DNA of 64,000 nucleotides, taken from positions 186,001-250,000 of the forward strand of contig JBKQHO010000022.1 in the NCBI GenBank assembly GCA_052267165.1, in the 5' to 3' direction. The notes under the pieces were generated by a model. It was given only the letters and a program-made list of their open reading frames with translations, did no database searches and was not told the DNA's origin. Numbering within the stretch: position 1 is the first letter of the stretch; each line of letters begins with the position of its first letter. The DNA comes from CAWICD01 sp052267165. GTDB lineage: Bacteria; Vulcanimicrobiota; Vulcanimicrobiia; Vulcanimicrobiales; Vulcanimicrobiaceae. Both the position numbers and the translations under genes were made by a program. Shown in pieces: positions 39,932 through 48,123 of the stretch.

Positions 39932-40138
39932 TTACGCGTGGGAATGGCCAGCGTGCTCGTCCTTCGGCTCGATGACCTTGCGCCCGTCATAGAAGCCGCA
40001 GAACCTGCAAGCGAAGTGGGGACGGCGCGGCTGGTGGCACTGTGGGCACTCGACGGCGGTAACGGGGTTCAGTTTCCAGTTCGCCGCCCGCCGGCTGCGC
40101 GTCTTCGAGCGCGGGGTCTTCCATTTGAGGTTTGCCAT
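39932..40138 (-). CDS. rpmF: 50S ribosomal protein L32
   Basis: 68 aa. KWKTPRSKTRSRRAANWKL is followed by the zinc-ribbon cysteines CPQC and CRFC and YDGRKVI. It lies between the DUF177 gene and fabH, the usual order, without the plsX that often follows. Confidence 0.96.
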   Translation of the reverse strand: MANLKWKTPRSKTRSRRAANWKLNPVTAVECPQCHQPRRPHFACRFCGFYDGRKVIEPKDEHAGHSHA

Positions 40139-40142
40139 GCGT

Positions 40143-40622
40143 TTACTCCGGTCTAGGGCAGCGGCACGTGCCGTCTCGTTTTTGACCGCACTCCGCGCAG
40201 AGGCCCCGGCAGTCTTCGGAGCAGAGCAGCACGAGCGGCAAGGCGGAATCGATCAGCTGTCGGATCAGGTCTGCGACGTCGAGTTCGCCGCCCACGAGCA
40301 CGTTGCTCTCACTGAGGGGATCGTTTCGGTCGCCGTCCGTCCCGCGGGAGGGAGCGTCCGGCTCGAGGCGCTCGTCCACCTCGACGTACAAGGGGAGCCG
40401 AACCGCATCGAGACAGCGGGCGCATTCGCCGGCCGCTTCCGCGGTGATTGTGCCTTTCAGTTCGAGCGCCCGCCCGCTGCGGCGAGCGCGCAACGCGACC
40501 TCGGCCGGAGTCGGAAAGTCGAAAGAACCGAACTCGGGAAGGGCTACCGCTTCGCGAAGCTCGAGCTCGCGTCCGGCTTCCAGGACGCTGCTGACGTCGA
40601 CGTTCGCACGAGAAGCCCTCAT
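40143..40622 (-). CDS. DUF177 (YceD) family protein
   Basis: 159 aa. Family features: VALRARRSGRALELKGTITA, the CARCLDAVRLPL motif, ELDVADLIRQLIDSALPL and the C-terminal cysteine pattern CSEDCRGLCAECGQKRDGTC. YceD is linked to 23S rRNA and L32 metabolism in E. coli and is very often next to rpmF, as here. First gene of the rpmF-fab operon. Confidence 0.92.
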   Translation of the reverse strand: MRASRANVDVSSVLEAGRELELREAVALPEFGSFDFPTPAEVALRARRSGRALELKGTITAEAAGECARCLDAVRLPLYVEVDERLEPDAPSRGTDGDRNDPLSESNVLVGGELDVADLIRQLIDSALPLVLLCSEDCRGLCAECGQKRDGTCRCPRPE

Positions 40623-40690
40623 TCCGCCCGCGGTTCCCGTTTCCCCAAGAGTATGCCGCCCGGGGCTACCCGCTCCGGGACAACCACAGA

Positions 40691-40719
40691 ATGATACGGA
40701 CCCTCCCCCACCTTGTCAA
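40691..40719 (-). promoter_or_regulatory. Strong sigma-70-type promoter of the DUF177-rpmF-fab operon
   Basis: On the minus strand TTGACA (40719-40714) and TATCAT (40696-40691) are exactly 17 bp apart, close to consensus, about 70 bases upstream of the DUF177 start. Confidence 0.75.
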
Positions 40720-41125
40720 ACGCGCGTCCACAGGTCATGTCCCCAAGGTGCGATGGCCGGGCTTTCATCCACGCGGAGGCGTCCGGTCCGCTGGTCGGAG
40801 CTTCCGCGACGCAGCTGCCCCCGAGCAGAGGCCGGTTTCACCTCGACGGCAGCCGCCCCTCCACCCTAAAACGCCGGAGCCAGGGAGGGCGCGTCACTCG
40901 GTTGCTTGGAGAGTTGCCGGCATGTAGTAACTCGCCTCACACAGCTATCCAGAGAGTCGGCTGCGTTCTCGCCCGATAACGGTAAGTAAAGGCCTCGTGA
41001 CCACTGGCGAAGCGCGCTATAGGGGCCGCGACTACGCCATTTGAACGGTCGCCCCCGGGGTCCCCTGGACCCGGCCAAGACAGTGATTCAAGGGAGCGAC
41101 GGCGCGAGCCGAACGAGGAAGAGAG
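40720..41125. other. Intergenic region upstream of the first Flp pilin gene
   Basis: No convincing gene. It holds a possible weak promoter toward the pilin (TTGCTT 40902-40907, 17 bp, TAGTAA 40925-40930) and a hairpin GGGTCC-CCT-GGACCC at 41058-41072, about 55 bases before the pilin ATG, which could act in the leader RNA. Confidence 0.45.
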
Positions 41126-41380
41126 ATGACTCAAGCACCGGCATTAGGACTAGGTGGTCCCGGAATCGCTGGCCTCGCGCGCGTCGCCGGTCATGCCTCG
41201 CAAGGGAGGGAATCGACGATCGCTACCGCCCGGCGCCTGTTCGCCGACGAGAGTGCCCAAGGGATGGTCGAATACGCGCTGATCATCACGTTCACCGCGC
41301 TCCTCTGCCTCGGAGCGATCCGCTATTTCGGTCAGAAGACGAACAACACGCTAACCAACGCCGTCAACAGCCTGTCGTAA
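41126..41380 (+). CDS. Flp family type IVb pilin
   Basis: 84 aa. A short leader ends at ESAQGMVEYALIITF, where cleavage after Ala would leave Gln-Gly-x-x-Glu-Tyr at the mature N-terminus, the Flp prepilin signature. One hydrophobic helix (YALIITFTALLCLGAI) follows and the C-terminus is NNTLTNAVNSLS, shared with the two minus-strand pilins. AGGAAGAG precedes the ATG. No Tad/Cpa assembly genes are in the window. Confidence 0.9.
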   Translation: MTQAPALGLGGPGIAGLARVAGHASQGRESTIATARRLFADESAQGMVEYALIITFTALLCLGAIRYFGQKTNNTLTNAVNSLS

Positions 41381-41388
41381 GCTGCATG

Positions 41389-41415
41389 AAAAACTCCGCA
41401 GCTTGCGGAGTTTTT
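41389..41415. terminator. Bidirectional rho-independent terminator
   Basis: AAAAACTCCGCA pairs with TGCGGAGTTTTT around a 3-base loop. Runs of A and T flank the stem, so it can end transcription from the pilin gene (+) and from tRNA-Ile (-). Confidence 0.9.
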
Positions 41416-41424
41416 GAAGCGGGT

Positions 41425-41501
41425 TGGTGGGCCATCATGGATTCGAACCATGGACCTCATGCTTATCAAGCATGCGCTCTAACCAACTGAGCTAATGGCC
41501 C
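41425..41501 (-). tRNA. tRNA-Ile (anticodon GAT)
   Basis: Minus strand GGGCCAT (from 41501) pairs with ATGGCCC. The D arm reads TAGCTCAGTTGGTTAGAGC, the anticodon loop CTTGATAAG shows GAT, and the T arm has GGTTCGAATCC. CCA is encoded at the 3' end (41427-41425). Confidence 0.97.
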
Positions 41502-41583
41502 GCGGCCGGGCGGTCTCCCGGCGCGACCGAGCGCTGTTCAGGGTTCGAGGCCGGGGACCCTCCTGGCCGGCCGGGGCGCCCGT

Positions 41584-41949
41584 TCAAATCATGGCGATCC
41601 ACTTCTTGAGGATCTCGTCGTCCTTCTTCATCTGCTCCATAGCCATGTCGCGCAGCGTGTTCGCCTCGCGCAGCAGCTCGCTGCGGTCCTCTTGCGCGGC
41701 GTTGAAATCGCTGCGCATTTTGGCCAGCCGAGCCTCCTGCTCTTCCTCGAGCTGCTTCTGCGCGAGCAGCAGCAGCGCGGCCCGTTGCGAGATCCGGTCG
41801 GCGAAGGTGGCGAGGCCGTCGGGCAGAGCGTCGGCGGTGTCGTCGAGCCGGGGCCGAGGCGCCGCCGCCGCGGGAGCCAGCGCATTCGGGTTGTCGACGG
41901 CGGCCGGCGAGGCTGCGCCCGGAACGGAGGCGTTGACCGGCTGGAACAC
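41584..41949 (-). CDS. Small protein of unknown function, paralogue of the next gene
   Basis: 121 aa. The N-terminal half is Ala/Pro-rich and probably disordered (ALAPAAAAPRPRLDDTADAL); the C-terminal half is charged helix (LLLLAQKQLEEEQEARLAKM). The end LREANTLRDMAMEQMKKDDE, ILKKWI aligns with LREMNTLRDVAMKQREADIG, ILKEFI of the neighbouring protein, so the two share a C-terminal module. No signal peptide or membrane helix. It is 3 bases from the neighbour in an apparent operon with the transglycosylase and pilins. Function unknown. Confidence 0.75.
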   Translation of the reverse strand: MFQPVNASVPGAASPAAVDNPNALAPAAAAPRPRLDDTADALPDGLATFADRISQRAALLLLAQKQLEEEQEARLAKMRSDFNAAQEDRSELLREANTLRDMAMEQMKKDDEILKKWIAMI

Positions 41950-41952
41950 GGC

Positions 41953-42336
41953 TTAGTCCTTGACGGTCTTGATGAACTCTTTGAGGATGCCGATGTCCGC
42001 TTCGCGCTGCTTCATCGCGACGTCGCGCAAGGTGTTCATCTCACGCAGCTGCTCGCTCTTCTCGTCTTCCGCCTCGTTGAACATCGTCGACTGCCACTCC
42101 ATCGAAAGGTTGTGACGCATGTTCTCGGCGTTGAGGCCGAGCTGGGCCCACTCATAGCCCTGATCGAGCACCTGCTGCGCGGCGAGCGTCGGGTCGGTGC
42201 TCGGCTGGATGTTGCCGGCATTGCTCGGGCCGCCTCCGGCTAGCGCCCCCTGGACGCCACCGGCGATCGCGCCGACCGGGTTGCCGGTCGTGATCAGGCC
42301 CGTTGCCGCACCGGCGATCGCATTGAGAAGATTCAT
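41953..42336 (-). CDS. Small Gly-rich N-terminal protein of unknown function, paralogue of the neighbour
   Basis: 127 aa. The first 37 residues are hydrophobic and glycine-rich (NAIAGAATGLITTGNPVGAI, then AGGVQGALAGGG), resembling a glycine-zipper membrane-active segment. The rest is charged helix ending LREMNTLRDVAMKQREADIG and ILKEFIKTVKD, shared with the downstream protein. AGGGAG precedes the ATG. The arrangement (lytic transglycosylase, glycine-zipper protein, helical protein) suggests surface or translocation roles, but I do not recognise the family. Confidence 0.75.
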   Translation of the reverse strand: MNLLNAIAGAATGLITTGNPVGAIAGGVQGALAGGGPSNAGNIQPSTDPTLAAQQVLDQGYEWAQLGLNAENMRHNLSMEWQSTMFNEAEDEKSEQLREMNTLRDVAMKQREADIGILKEFIKTVKD

Positions 42337-42401
42337 CCTGCGGTTCTCCCTTGTCTGGTCTGAATTCGTCGTGGCTCAATCACGCGCCGCGCCTCGCTCG
42401 G

Positions 42402-43142
42402 CTAGCTGTCCTGGGCGCTCGCGTCGGGCGCCATCGGGTCGACCACGCTGCCGAGTGCCGCGTCGTCCTTGGCAGCGACCGCGCCTCCCCCGGCCTGCAA
42501 TTCCGTCTGATAGGAATGGAATTGCCATTGCGGCGGGGTCCACTGGGGGACTTCCGGGGCTGGGACTTGGAGGGCGGCCGCACCCGACGTTGAGGCGCTC
42601 GACGCGACGGTCGAAGTGTCCGCCGTCGACGGCATCGCCGTTACGCCCGACGCACCGGCATAGTTGGAAAGCGCATTGACGTCGGCGACGTTCGTCGGAT
42701 TCTCGGCCGCCAGGGTTCCGGTGTTGCCCTCGATCGTCGCAAGGTGGCGCATCACCGAGTCGGCATAGCCGAGACGGCTGCCGTCGCCCCACGTCGTGAC
42801 GGTGCCGGTCGCCGTCGGCGAGCCCGCGTTGTACGCGGTGAGCGCCGCTTTGACGTTGCCTTGGTGTTGAGAGAGCAAGCTCGAGAGCATGCCGGCGGCG
42901 TAGTTCGCGTTTTGGGCCGGGTCCATCGCCTGCGGCGTGTCGGCAAACGCGTTATAGCGATCGTCGATCTGAAAGAGGCCGTGTCCGTGGCCGCCGTCTC
43001 CGACGATGTTCGCCCCCGAACTGACGCCCGGGCCGCCCGTCTCCTGCGCCGCCACGGCGGCCAGCAAACGCGGGTCGAGTCCGTGGCTCTCCGCGGCGGC
43101 ACTAATCTGCGCGCCGAAGGCGACCCCGGGTAGTAGGTTCAT
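42402..43142 (-). CDS. Lytic transglycosylase (SLT/goose-lysozyme-like) with Ala/Ser-rich C-terminal region
   Basis: 246 aa. Residues about 10-115 form an SLT-type lysozyme domain: AESHGLDPRLLAAVAAQETG with the likely catalytic Glu, GHGHGLFQIDDRYNAF, and VKAALTAYNAGSPTATG. The remaining 130 residues are low-complexity, Ala/Ser/Thr/Pro-rich. No standard signal peptide is evident, so export may depend on a dedicated system or on the neighbours. Such enzymes open peptidoglycan for secretion machines, pili or phage-like particles. GGGAGC lies just before the ATG. Confidence 0.85.
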   Translation of the reverse strand: MNLLPGVAFGAQISAAAESHGLDPRLLAAVAAQETGGPGVSSGANIVGDGGHGHGLFQIDDRYNAFADTPQAMDPAQNANYAAGMLSSLLSQHQGNVKAALTAYNAGSPTATGTVTTWGDGSRLGYADSVMRHLATIEGNTGTLAAENPTNVADVNALSNYAGASGVTAMPSTADTSTVASSASTSGAAALQVPAPEVPQWTPPQWQFHSYQTELQAGGGAVAAKDDAALGSVVDPMAPDASAQDS

Positions 43143-43235
43143 GTTGCTCCCCCTCAGGCGTGTGGTCGCTCTTCAGTCACGACGAAGGTCGCGATGGAAA
43201 GGCCCCCGCCCGCAGGGAGGTCGAGGAGAACGCTG

Positions 43236-43439
43236 TTACGAGAGGCTGTTGGCGGCGTTGTAGAGCGTGTTGTTGACCTTCGCACCAAGGAAGCGCAATC
43301 CGACCAGGCAGAGCAGGGCGGTGAAGGTGATGATCAGCGCGTACTCGACGAGGCCTTGGCCGCTGTCGTCGGCCAGCAGGCGCCGCAGGGCGCTCAGACC
43401 GGCGCTTGCGAAGCCATGCGTTGCATATTCGGGGATCAT
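43236..43439 (-). CDS. Flp family type IVb pilin
   Basis: 67 aa. Leader up to DDSG, then QGLVEYALIITFTALLCLVG, the Flp hydrophobic helix with Glu at +5, and the end NNTLYNAANSLS. Very close to the plus-strand pilin at 41126 (YALIITFTALLCL identical), so one is a duplicate of the other. AAGGAGAAGG precedes the ATG. Confidence 0.92.
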   Translation of the reverse strand: MIPEYATHGFASAGLSALRRLLADDSGQGLVEYALIITFTALLCLVGLRFLGAKVNNTLYNAANSLS

Positions 43440-43467
43440 CCTTCTCCTTAAGGCGGGCGGGAGCGGG

Positions 43468-43704
43468 TTAGCTGAGGCTGTTGGCGACGTTGCGCAGGGT
43501 GTTGTTGGCCTTGCGGCCGACGAGGTTGAGCGCGGCGATCGCCACGAGTGAGACCGTTGCTATGACGATGGCGTACTCCACCAGCCCCTGGCCGCGATCG
43601 TCGTTCAAGAACGAGCGGACCAAATTCAAGATGCGTGAGTTCAGGAGCACGTTCAAAGCATAGCGTTCTTCGGGCGTCACCGGTATCGGCCGTCCGGCCG
43701 CCAT
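43468..43704 (-). CDS. Flp family type IVb pilin
   Basis: 78 aa as given, or about 60 aa if translation begins at GTG 43650. DDRGQGLVEYAIVIATVSLV is the prepilin site and helix, and NNTLRNVANSLS the C-terminus. More diverged than the other two pilins. The gene is divergent from the histidine kinase gene and probably heads the minus-strand pilin/transglycosylase operon. Confidence 0.88.
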   Translation of the reverse strand: MAAGRPIPVTPEERYALNVLLNSRILNLVRSFLNDDRGQGLVEYAIVIATVSLVAIAALNLVGRKANNTLRNVANSLS

Positions 43705-43748
43705 CCGAACGGCTCAACGGCCAGTTCCGGAGCGCCGATAGTCCTTGG

Positions 43749-45332
43749 GTGAGCATCAGCGGAATCCGCCGGGCGCCTTTCGCTCTACGCGACGTCGTGT
43801 TAGAGCCCTGGCAGCTCGCACTGTTGGCCTACGCCCTGATCGCCTTGGCGCTCGTCGTCGACATCATTACGCCGCAGGCGCTCAATGCGGAAGTCTTTTA
43901 CGCCGTTCCGGTTGTCTTGGCGGCCTTCAGCTCCAGCCGCAAATTAACCTATCGCTTGGTCCTGGTGGCAATTCTGGCCGATGAATTGGGCGCGATCGCG
44001 GATGCCGCGCTGGCCGGATTCCACTGGGACGTCATCGGTATCGAGAACCGCTTTCTCTCGCTGATCACGCTCGCCGCCGTGGCCGCGCTCACACTTGCCG
44101 TGCAGAAAGCGGCCGCGCATATCGGCAGCCTCTCCGCCATCGAGGTACAGCGCCACCGCCACGCCGCGCTATCGTATGCGGCGGATCACATTCTCGCCTC
44201 CCTCGGCGGCGAGCTTGACGCCGCGATCGCCGCGCAGGCCGCGCTCGTCCTCGAGCTGCCGGGCGTCCTTTGGTGCCCGAGCGGGGCCCACGGCGATTGC
44301 TGGGTGGCCGAAGACGGCGCTTCACGCCGCATTCCGCAAGCCGAGATGCCCGCCGAGCTTGCCGGATTTGCCGACGCCTCGGGCGGGCCGCGCAGCGCCG
44401 AGCTCGTTCCGCTGCCCGACGCATCGGACGCCGTACGCGGCCGCGCACGCCGCGCCGCCGGCCGCAGCCTCCTGCGAATTCCCATCGGAGACAAGGCAAC
44501 CTACATGGGCGTCCTGCTCGCCGCGCTGGACACGGCGCCTAACGACCTCGGCCTGCTCGTGATCGCCGCCAGCTTCGCTAACCTTACGATGGGTGCGCTG
44601 CAGCAAGCTCGGCTCATCTCCGATCTGGCCGCGCAAAACAGCCGGCTCAACGAGAAACAGGGCGTCATTCAAGGACTGATCGACGCGATCGCGCACGACC
44701 TGCGCACGCCCCTCGCTGCTCTTTCAGTGACGCTGCAGCAAGCGGACGAAGGCGCGTACGGTACGCTGCCGGCGGAGTACACGGACGTGCTTCGCGAGAG
44801 CAAGAACTCGATCGACGAGATCGGACGGCTCGCGGAGACCCTCTTACTCGTAGCGCGGTTGGAAAGCGGGACGCGGCGCAACGTCAAGGGGCGCGTGAGG
44901 CTCGATGCGATCGTGCGCGAGCTCGCTTCCGAATTCGGCGCGATGGCCGCGGCCCGCGGCGTCGGCATCGTCACCCGCGCCGGCGAAGACGCCGTCACGA
45001 ACGGCGCCCGCGGGGACGTGCGCCGCGCGCTCGCCAATCTGGTCGCGAACGCGATCGCGCACACGCCGAGCGGCGGCACCGTCGCAGTGAGTGCCGTCAG
45101 GGCGGCGCATTCCGTCGAAGTGATCGTCACCGACGACGGCTACGGGATCGACGTACAGCAGCGCGACAGCCTCTTCGAGCGCTTTTCGCGCGCCGCGCAG
45201 AGCGGCACCGGCACGGGCTTGGGCCTCTATATCGTACGCCGCGTCGCCGAGGAAATGGGCGGTTGCGTCCGCTACGAGCCGCGCGAACCCCGCGGCTCCA
45301 GCTTCACGCTGTCGCTGCCGGTGGCGGCGTGA
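43749..45332 (+). CDS. Membrane sensor histidine kinase
   Basis: 527 aa from GTG 43749. The N-terminus has about four membrane helices (ALLAYALIALALVVDIITPQ onward). A GAF-like region follows (VLELPGVLWCPSG to GVLLAALDTAPND), then the HisKA dimerisation domain with the phosphoacceptor His in AIAHDLRTPLAALS, and an ATPase domain with NLVANAIAHTPSGG (N box), VTDDGYGIDV (G1), and GTGLGLYIVRRVAEEMGG (G2). It is coupled (GTGA) to the response regulator. The divergent pilin/transglycosylase operon is a possible target. Confidence 0.92.
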   Translation: MSISGIRRAPFALRDVVLEPWQLALLAYALIALALVVDIITPQALNAEVFYAVPVVLAAFSSSRKLTYRLVLVAILADELGAIADAALAGFHWDVIGIENRFLSLITLAAVAALTLAVQKAAAHIGSLSAIEVQRHRHAALSYAADHILASLGGELDAAIAAQAALVLELPGVLWCPSGAHGDCWVAEDGASRRIPQAEMPAELAGFADASGGPRSAELVPLPDASDAVRGRARRAAGRSLLRIPIGDKATYMGVLLAALDTAPNDLGLLVIAASFANLTMGALQQARLISDLAAQNSRLNEKQGVIQGLIDAIAHDLRTPLAALSVTLQQADEGAYGTLPAEYTDVLRESKNSIDEIGRLAETLLLVARLESGTRRNVKGRVRLDAIVRELASEFGAMAAARGVGIVTRAGEDAVTNGARGDVRRALANLVANAIAHTPSGGTVAVSAVRAAHSVEVIVTDDGYGIDVQQRDSLFERFSRAAQSGTGTGLGLYIVRRVAEEMGGCVRYEPREPRGSSFTLSLPVAA

Positions 45333-45967
45333 ACGCGCCGCGCATCGTCATCGTCGAGGATCACGCGCTCGTTCGCACCGGCTTGCGCACGTTGCTGCGC
45401 AATAGAGGTTGCGACGTCGTCGCCGAAGCTTCGGACGGCATCATCGGCGCCCAACTGATCGGCGAGCTCCACCCGGACATCGCCGTCATCGATCTCGGCA
45501 TCCCCGGCAAAGACGGCGTGACGCTCACGCGCGAGCTCAAGGCGGGGCCGAATCCGCCGCGTGTCGTCGTGCTTACGATGCGCGAGGAGGAAACGGTGGT
45601 CCACGCCGTGTTGCGCGCCGGCGCGGATGCCTACTGCGTGAAATCGTCGCCGCCCGAAACGATCGTCGACGCGATCCGAACCGTCGCGGCGGGCGGCGCG
45701 TACTTCGATCCGCGCATCGCCGGGGTCGTCCTTTCGCGGCTGACCGGCAGCGGCGGCGAGCGAGCGGACACGTCTCCGCTGACCGCTCGCGAGACGGAGA
45801 TCTTGGGCCTGATCGCCGACGGCGCGGCCAACATCGAGATCGCCGAACAGCTCTTCGTCAGCTTGGGCACCGTGAAGGCGCACGTGGCGGAGATCATGCG
45901 CAAACTCGCCGCTTCCGATCGAGCGAATGCGACGGCGATTGCCCTGCGCAGCGGCTTCATCGCCTAG
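45329..45967 (+). CDS. NarL/LuxR-type response regulator
   Basis: 212 aa from GTG 45329, which overlaps the kinase stop. The receiver domain has the acidic pair in IVIVEDHALVRTGL, the phosphoacceptor in IAVIDLGIPGKDG, Thr in VVLTMREEE and Lys in AYCVKSSPPE. The C-terminal LuxR HTH is LTARETEILGLIADGAANIE and FVSLGTVKAHVAEIMRKLAA. Cognate partner of the upstream kinase. Confidence 0.94.
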   Translation: MNAPRIVIVEDHALVRTGLRTLLRNRGCDVVAEASDGIIGAQLIGELHPDIAVIDLGIPGKDGVTLTRELKAGPNPPRVVVLTMREEETVVHAVLRAGADAYCVKSSPPETIVDAIRTVAAGGAYFDPRIAGVVLSRLTGSGGERADTSPLTARETEILGLIADGAANIEIAEQLFVSLGTVKAHVAEIMRKLAASDRANATAIALRSGFIA

Positions 45968-46016
45968 CGGCCCGGGAAAGAAGCGCGGCGGCTCCCGCCG
46001 AAGCGAGGGACGCCCC

Positions 46017-46092
46017 GGGGATGTAGCTCAGTTGGTAGAGCGCCAGCTTTGCAAGTTGGATGTCAGGAGTTCGAGCCTCCTCATCTCCACCA
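46017..46092 (+). tRNA. tRNA-Ala (anticodon TGC)
   Basis: Acceptor GGGGATG (46017-46023) pairs with CATCTCC (46082-46088). The D arm is TAGCTCAGTTGGTAGAGC. The anticodon arm CCAGC-TTTGCAA-GTTGG shows TGC. The T arm has AGTTCGAGCCT and CCA is encoded at 46090-46092. Confidence 0.97.
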
Positions 46093-46189
46093 GCGTGCGG
46101 GTCCGCGCCGAGCGCGGGCCCGCTTTCGCTCGTTCGCCGGCGCCGCGAGCTTCCGGGAGCGCGGCAAAGCCTCGGCGAAAGCGCCCGCA

Positions 46190-46588
46190 ATGTTGAACTG
46201 GCGGACGGCGACGACGCTGTTCTTGGCTCTCGCCGGCTTCGCGCTATTCGCGGCGCTGGGAATCAGCCGGGAAGTGTACCACGCGACGATCCCTCGAAGC
46301 GTCGATCCCTTCGCCCTCGTGCTGCGCAAAGCGTACAGTTTGGTCGCGTTCGCATGCGTCGGCTATCTCTACGCCTGGGCGGTCGGTCGTTTCGGGCGCA
46401 TCACCTCGCGTCTGGAGACGGCCTCGGCGATCGCGCTCTTCAGCGGCCTGATCGAGGTCGTGCAAGATGCGCGCGGCTCGACCGAGGGTCTGCGCTGGAA
46501 CCTCTACGACATCGCGTTCGGAGCGGCCGGCGGCCTGCTGGGCGCAGAGCTGGCAGCTCTGGCGCGGCGCAGCGGGTCTCCGCGTTGA
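46190..46588 (+). CDS. VanZ-like small membrane protein
   Basis: 132 aa with about four membrane helices. The first is ATTLFLALAGFALFAALG. The later FSGLIEVVQDARGSTEGLRW followed by NLYDIAFGAAGGLLGAELA matches the VanZ-like pattern of an amphipathic loop and a Gly-rich last helix. Start ATG 46190. Function unknown; such proteins are frequent next to polysaccharide genes. Confidence 0.65.
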   Translation: MLNWRTATTLFLALAGFALFAALGISREVYHATIPRSVDPFALVLRKAYSLVAFACVGYLYAWAVGRFGRITSRLETASAIALFSGLIEVVQDARGSTEGLRWNLYDIAFGAAGGLLGAELAALARRSGSPR

Positions 46589-46688
46589 GGCTAGGTGGCC
46601 CCATAGCCTCAACGATGAGTCCGTCGGCCCTGGAGCGCAGGCCGGTTCGGTCCTGTCCCTCCCAAGCCGCCGAGGTATACTGGTTCAG

Positions 46689-48116
46689 GTGAGCGTCTCC
46701 GCACGGCGTCCGGGCGGGACGCTCCTCGGCCGGGGTCTCCTGATTCTTGGATCGGTTGCGCTCGCCGCACTGTTGGCGGCCTACGTCAGCGGCGGGGGCA
46801 ACCTCCGGCCGGCAGAGGTCGCCGCGCTGGCGTTCGCACCGCTCGGGCTCTATCTGGTGGTCCGCTCGCCCTTGCTCTTCCCGTTTGGTCTGTACTTGCT
46901 GCTGGTTCCGTTCGATCCGCTGCTCACGTTCAGCAATGGACCCGGCCCGACGTTGACGCGCTTCTTGGGAATCGCCTCGAGCGCCGCGCTCGCCGCGAGC
47001 ACGCTCATCCGAAGACGCGCCTACGCTCCGCCGCGCAGCTGGTACGCCTGGGGCGCGGCGATCGCATTCATGGTGCTGACCGCGCTCTGGTCGATCGACA
47101 TCGACACTTCGTTCGTCGCGCTGCAAGTGATGCTCCAGCTGTTTCTGCTCTTTACGATCTTGGCAACGTATACCGTGCGTCCGGGCGAGCTGAACACGCT
47201 CTTCCGAATCGTGGTCGTGGGCGGAGTCCTCGCCAGCCTGTACGGCGCGTACGTCGGGAACAGCCACCCGAGCGAGATGATGTCACAGGGCCGCCTGTTC
47301 CTGACGAGCGGAAACCTCGAGCTCGACCCCAACCACTTCGGAGCGTCGCTGCTCTTTGCGAGCGCGATCCTCGTGGCGTGGTTCTTCTTCGAGCGCCGCA
47401 CGAGCCTTCGCATCCTGTACATGCTGCTCTTCTCGACGATCTTAACGACGTTACTGCTCACCGGCTCGCGCGGTGCGCTCGTGGCACTCGGCGTGATCTT
47501 CACGTACGTCGCGATTCGCTCGCGCAACTTGCTGCTGCTGGGGGTCACCGCAGGTGCGACGCTCGGCGCCAGCCTCGCCGTCCCCAACGTCTGGTCGCGC
47601 TTCAGCGAGGCGGAACGGACGGGCGGAAGCGGGCGAACCGACATCTGGCAAACCGGGATTCAAGCGCTGCACTCGACCTGGCTCGCGGGAGCCGGCTTCG
47701 GAAACTTCGGAAACGCTTACAGCCGCAGTCTGCTCGACTCGGTGCAGCACCGTTTCTACGGATGGGATCGCGCGGCGCACAATCTCATCCTGCAGTCGTG
47801 GGTCGAAACGGGGATCTTCGGTCTGGCCTTGATCCTGTTCGCTTGGTGGGCCTCGTTTCGTCAGAACGCGGACGTCAAGCCGGGCCAGCCGCTGTATCCC
47901 GAGCGGATCGCCGTCGAGGCCGCGACCCTCGCCCTGTTCTGGGACTCGTTCACGATCGACTTGCTCTGGTACAAGTACTTGTGGGTCGTCCTGACGTTCG
48001 CGGTGCTCGTCGCCAACGTGTACCGGCCGCGCCTGCTCTTCACGCAGCGCGTTCGCGTTCGCCAGTTCGTGATGCCCGAACGCGCGCAACCGCAGCCAGG
48101 CCGAACGGTCTCGTGA
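46689..48116 (+). CDS. O-antigen ligase/polymerase family membrane protein (Wzy/WaaL-like)
   Basis: 475 aa with 10-12 membrane segments. The large periplasmic loop GGSGRTDIWQTGIQALHSTW, AGAGFGNFGNAYS and RAAHNLILQSWVETG is the Wzy_C/O-antigen ligase signature (the R-x-x-x-W and H-N motifs). The protein probably polymerises or ligates the repeat unit of the local polysaccharide. Start GTG 46689. A TATACT box ends 7 bases before it, so the message may be almost leaderless. Confidence 0.88.
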   Translation: MSVSARRPGGTLLGRGLLILGSVALAALLAAYVSGGGNLRPAEVAALAFAPLGLYLVVRSPLLFPFGLYLLLVPFDPLLTFSNGPGPTLTRFLGIASSAALAASTLIRRRAYAPPRSWYAWGAAIAFMVLTALWSIDIDTSFVALQVMLQLFLLFTILATYTVRPGELNTLFRIVVVGGVLASLYGAYVGNSHPSEMMSQGRLFLTSGNLELDPNHFGASLLFASAILVAWFFFERRTSLRILYMLLFSTILTTLLLTGSRGALVALGVIFTYVAIRSRNLLLLGVTAGATLGASLAVPNVWSRFSEAERTGGSGRTDIWQTGIQALHSTWLAGAGFGNFGNAYSRSLLDSVQHRFYGWDRAAHNLILQSWVETGIFGLALILFAWWASFRQNADVKPGQPLYPERIAVEAATLALFWDSFTIDLLWYKYLWVVLTFAVLVANVYRPRLLFTQRVRVRQFVMPERAQPQPGRTVS

Positions 48117-48123
48117 CCGATAA

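Noticed and set aside
41953..42336. Type III secretion needle or rod protein
   Set aside because: Size and helicity are suggestive but no T3SS genes are nearby and no needle signature is visible.
41584..43142. Prophage or phage-tail fragment (transglycosylase plus small helical proteins)
   Set aside because: No capsid, terminase, portal, integrase or att-like repeat is present and the flanks are pilins and tRNA-Ile without a duplicated tRNA end.
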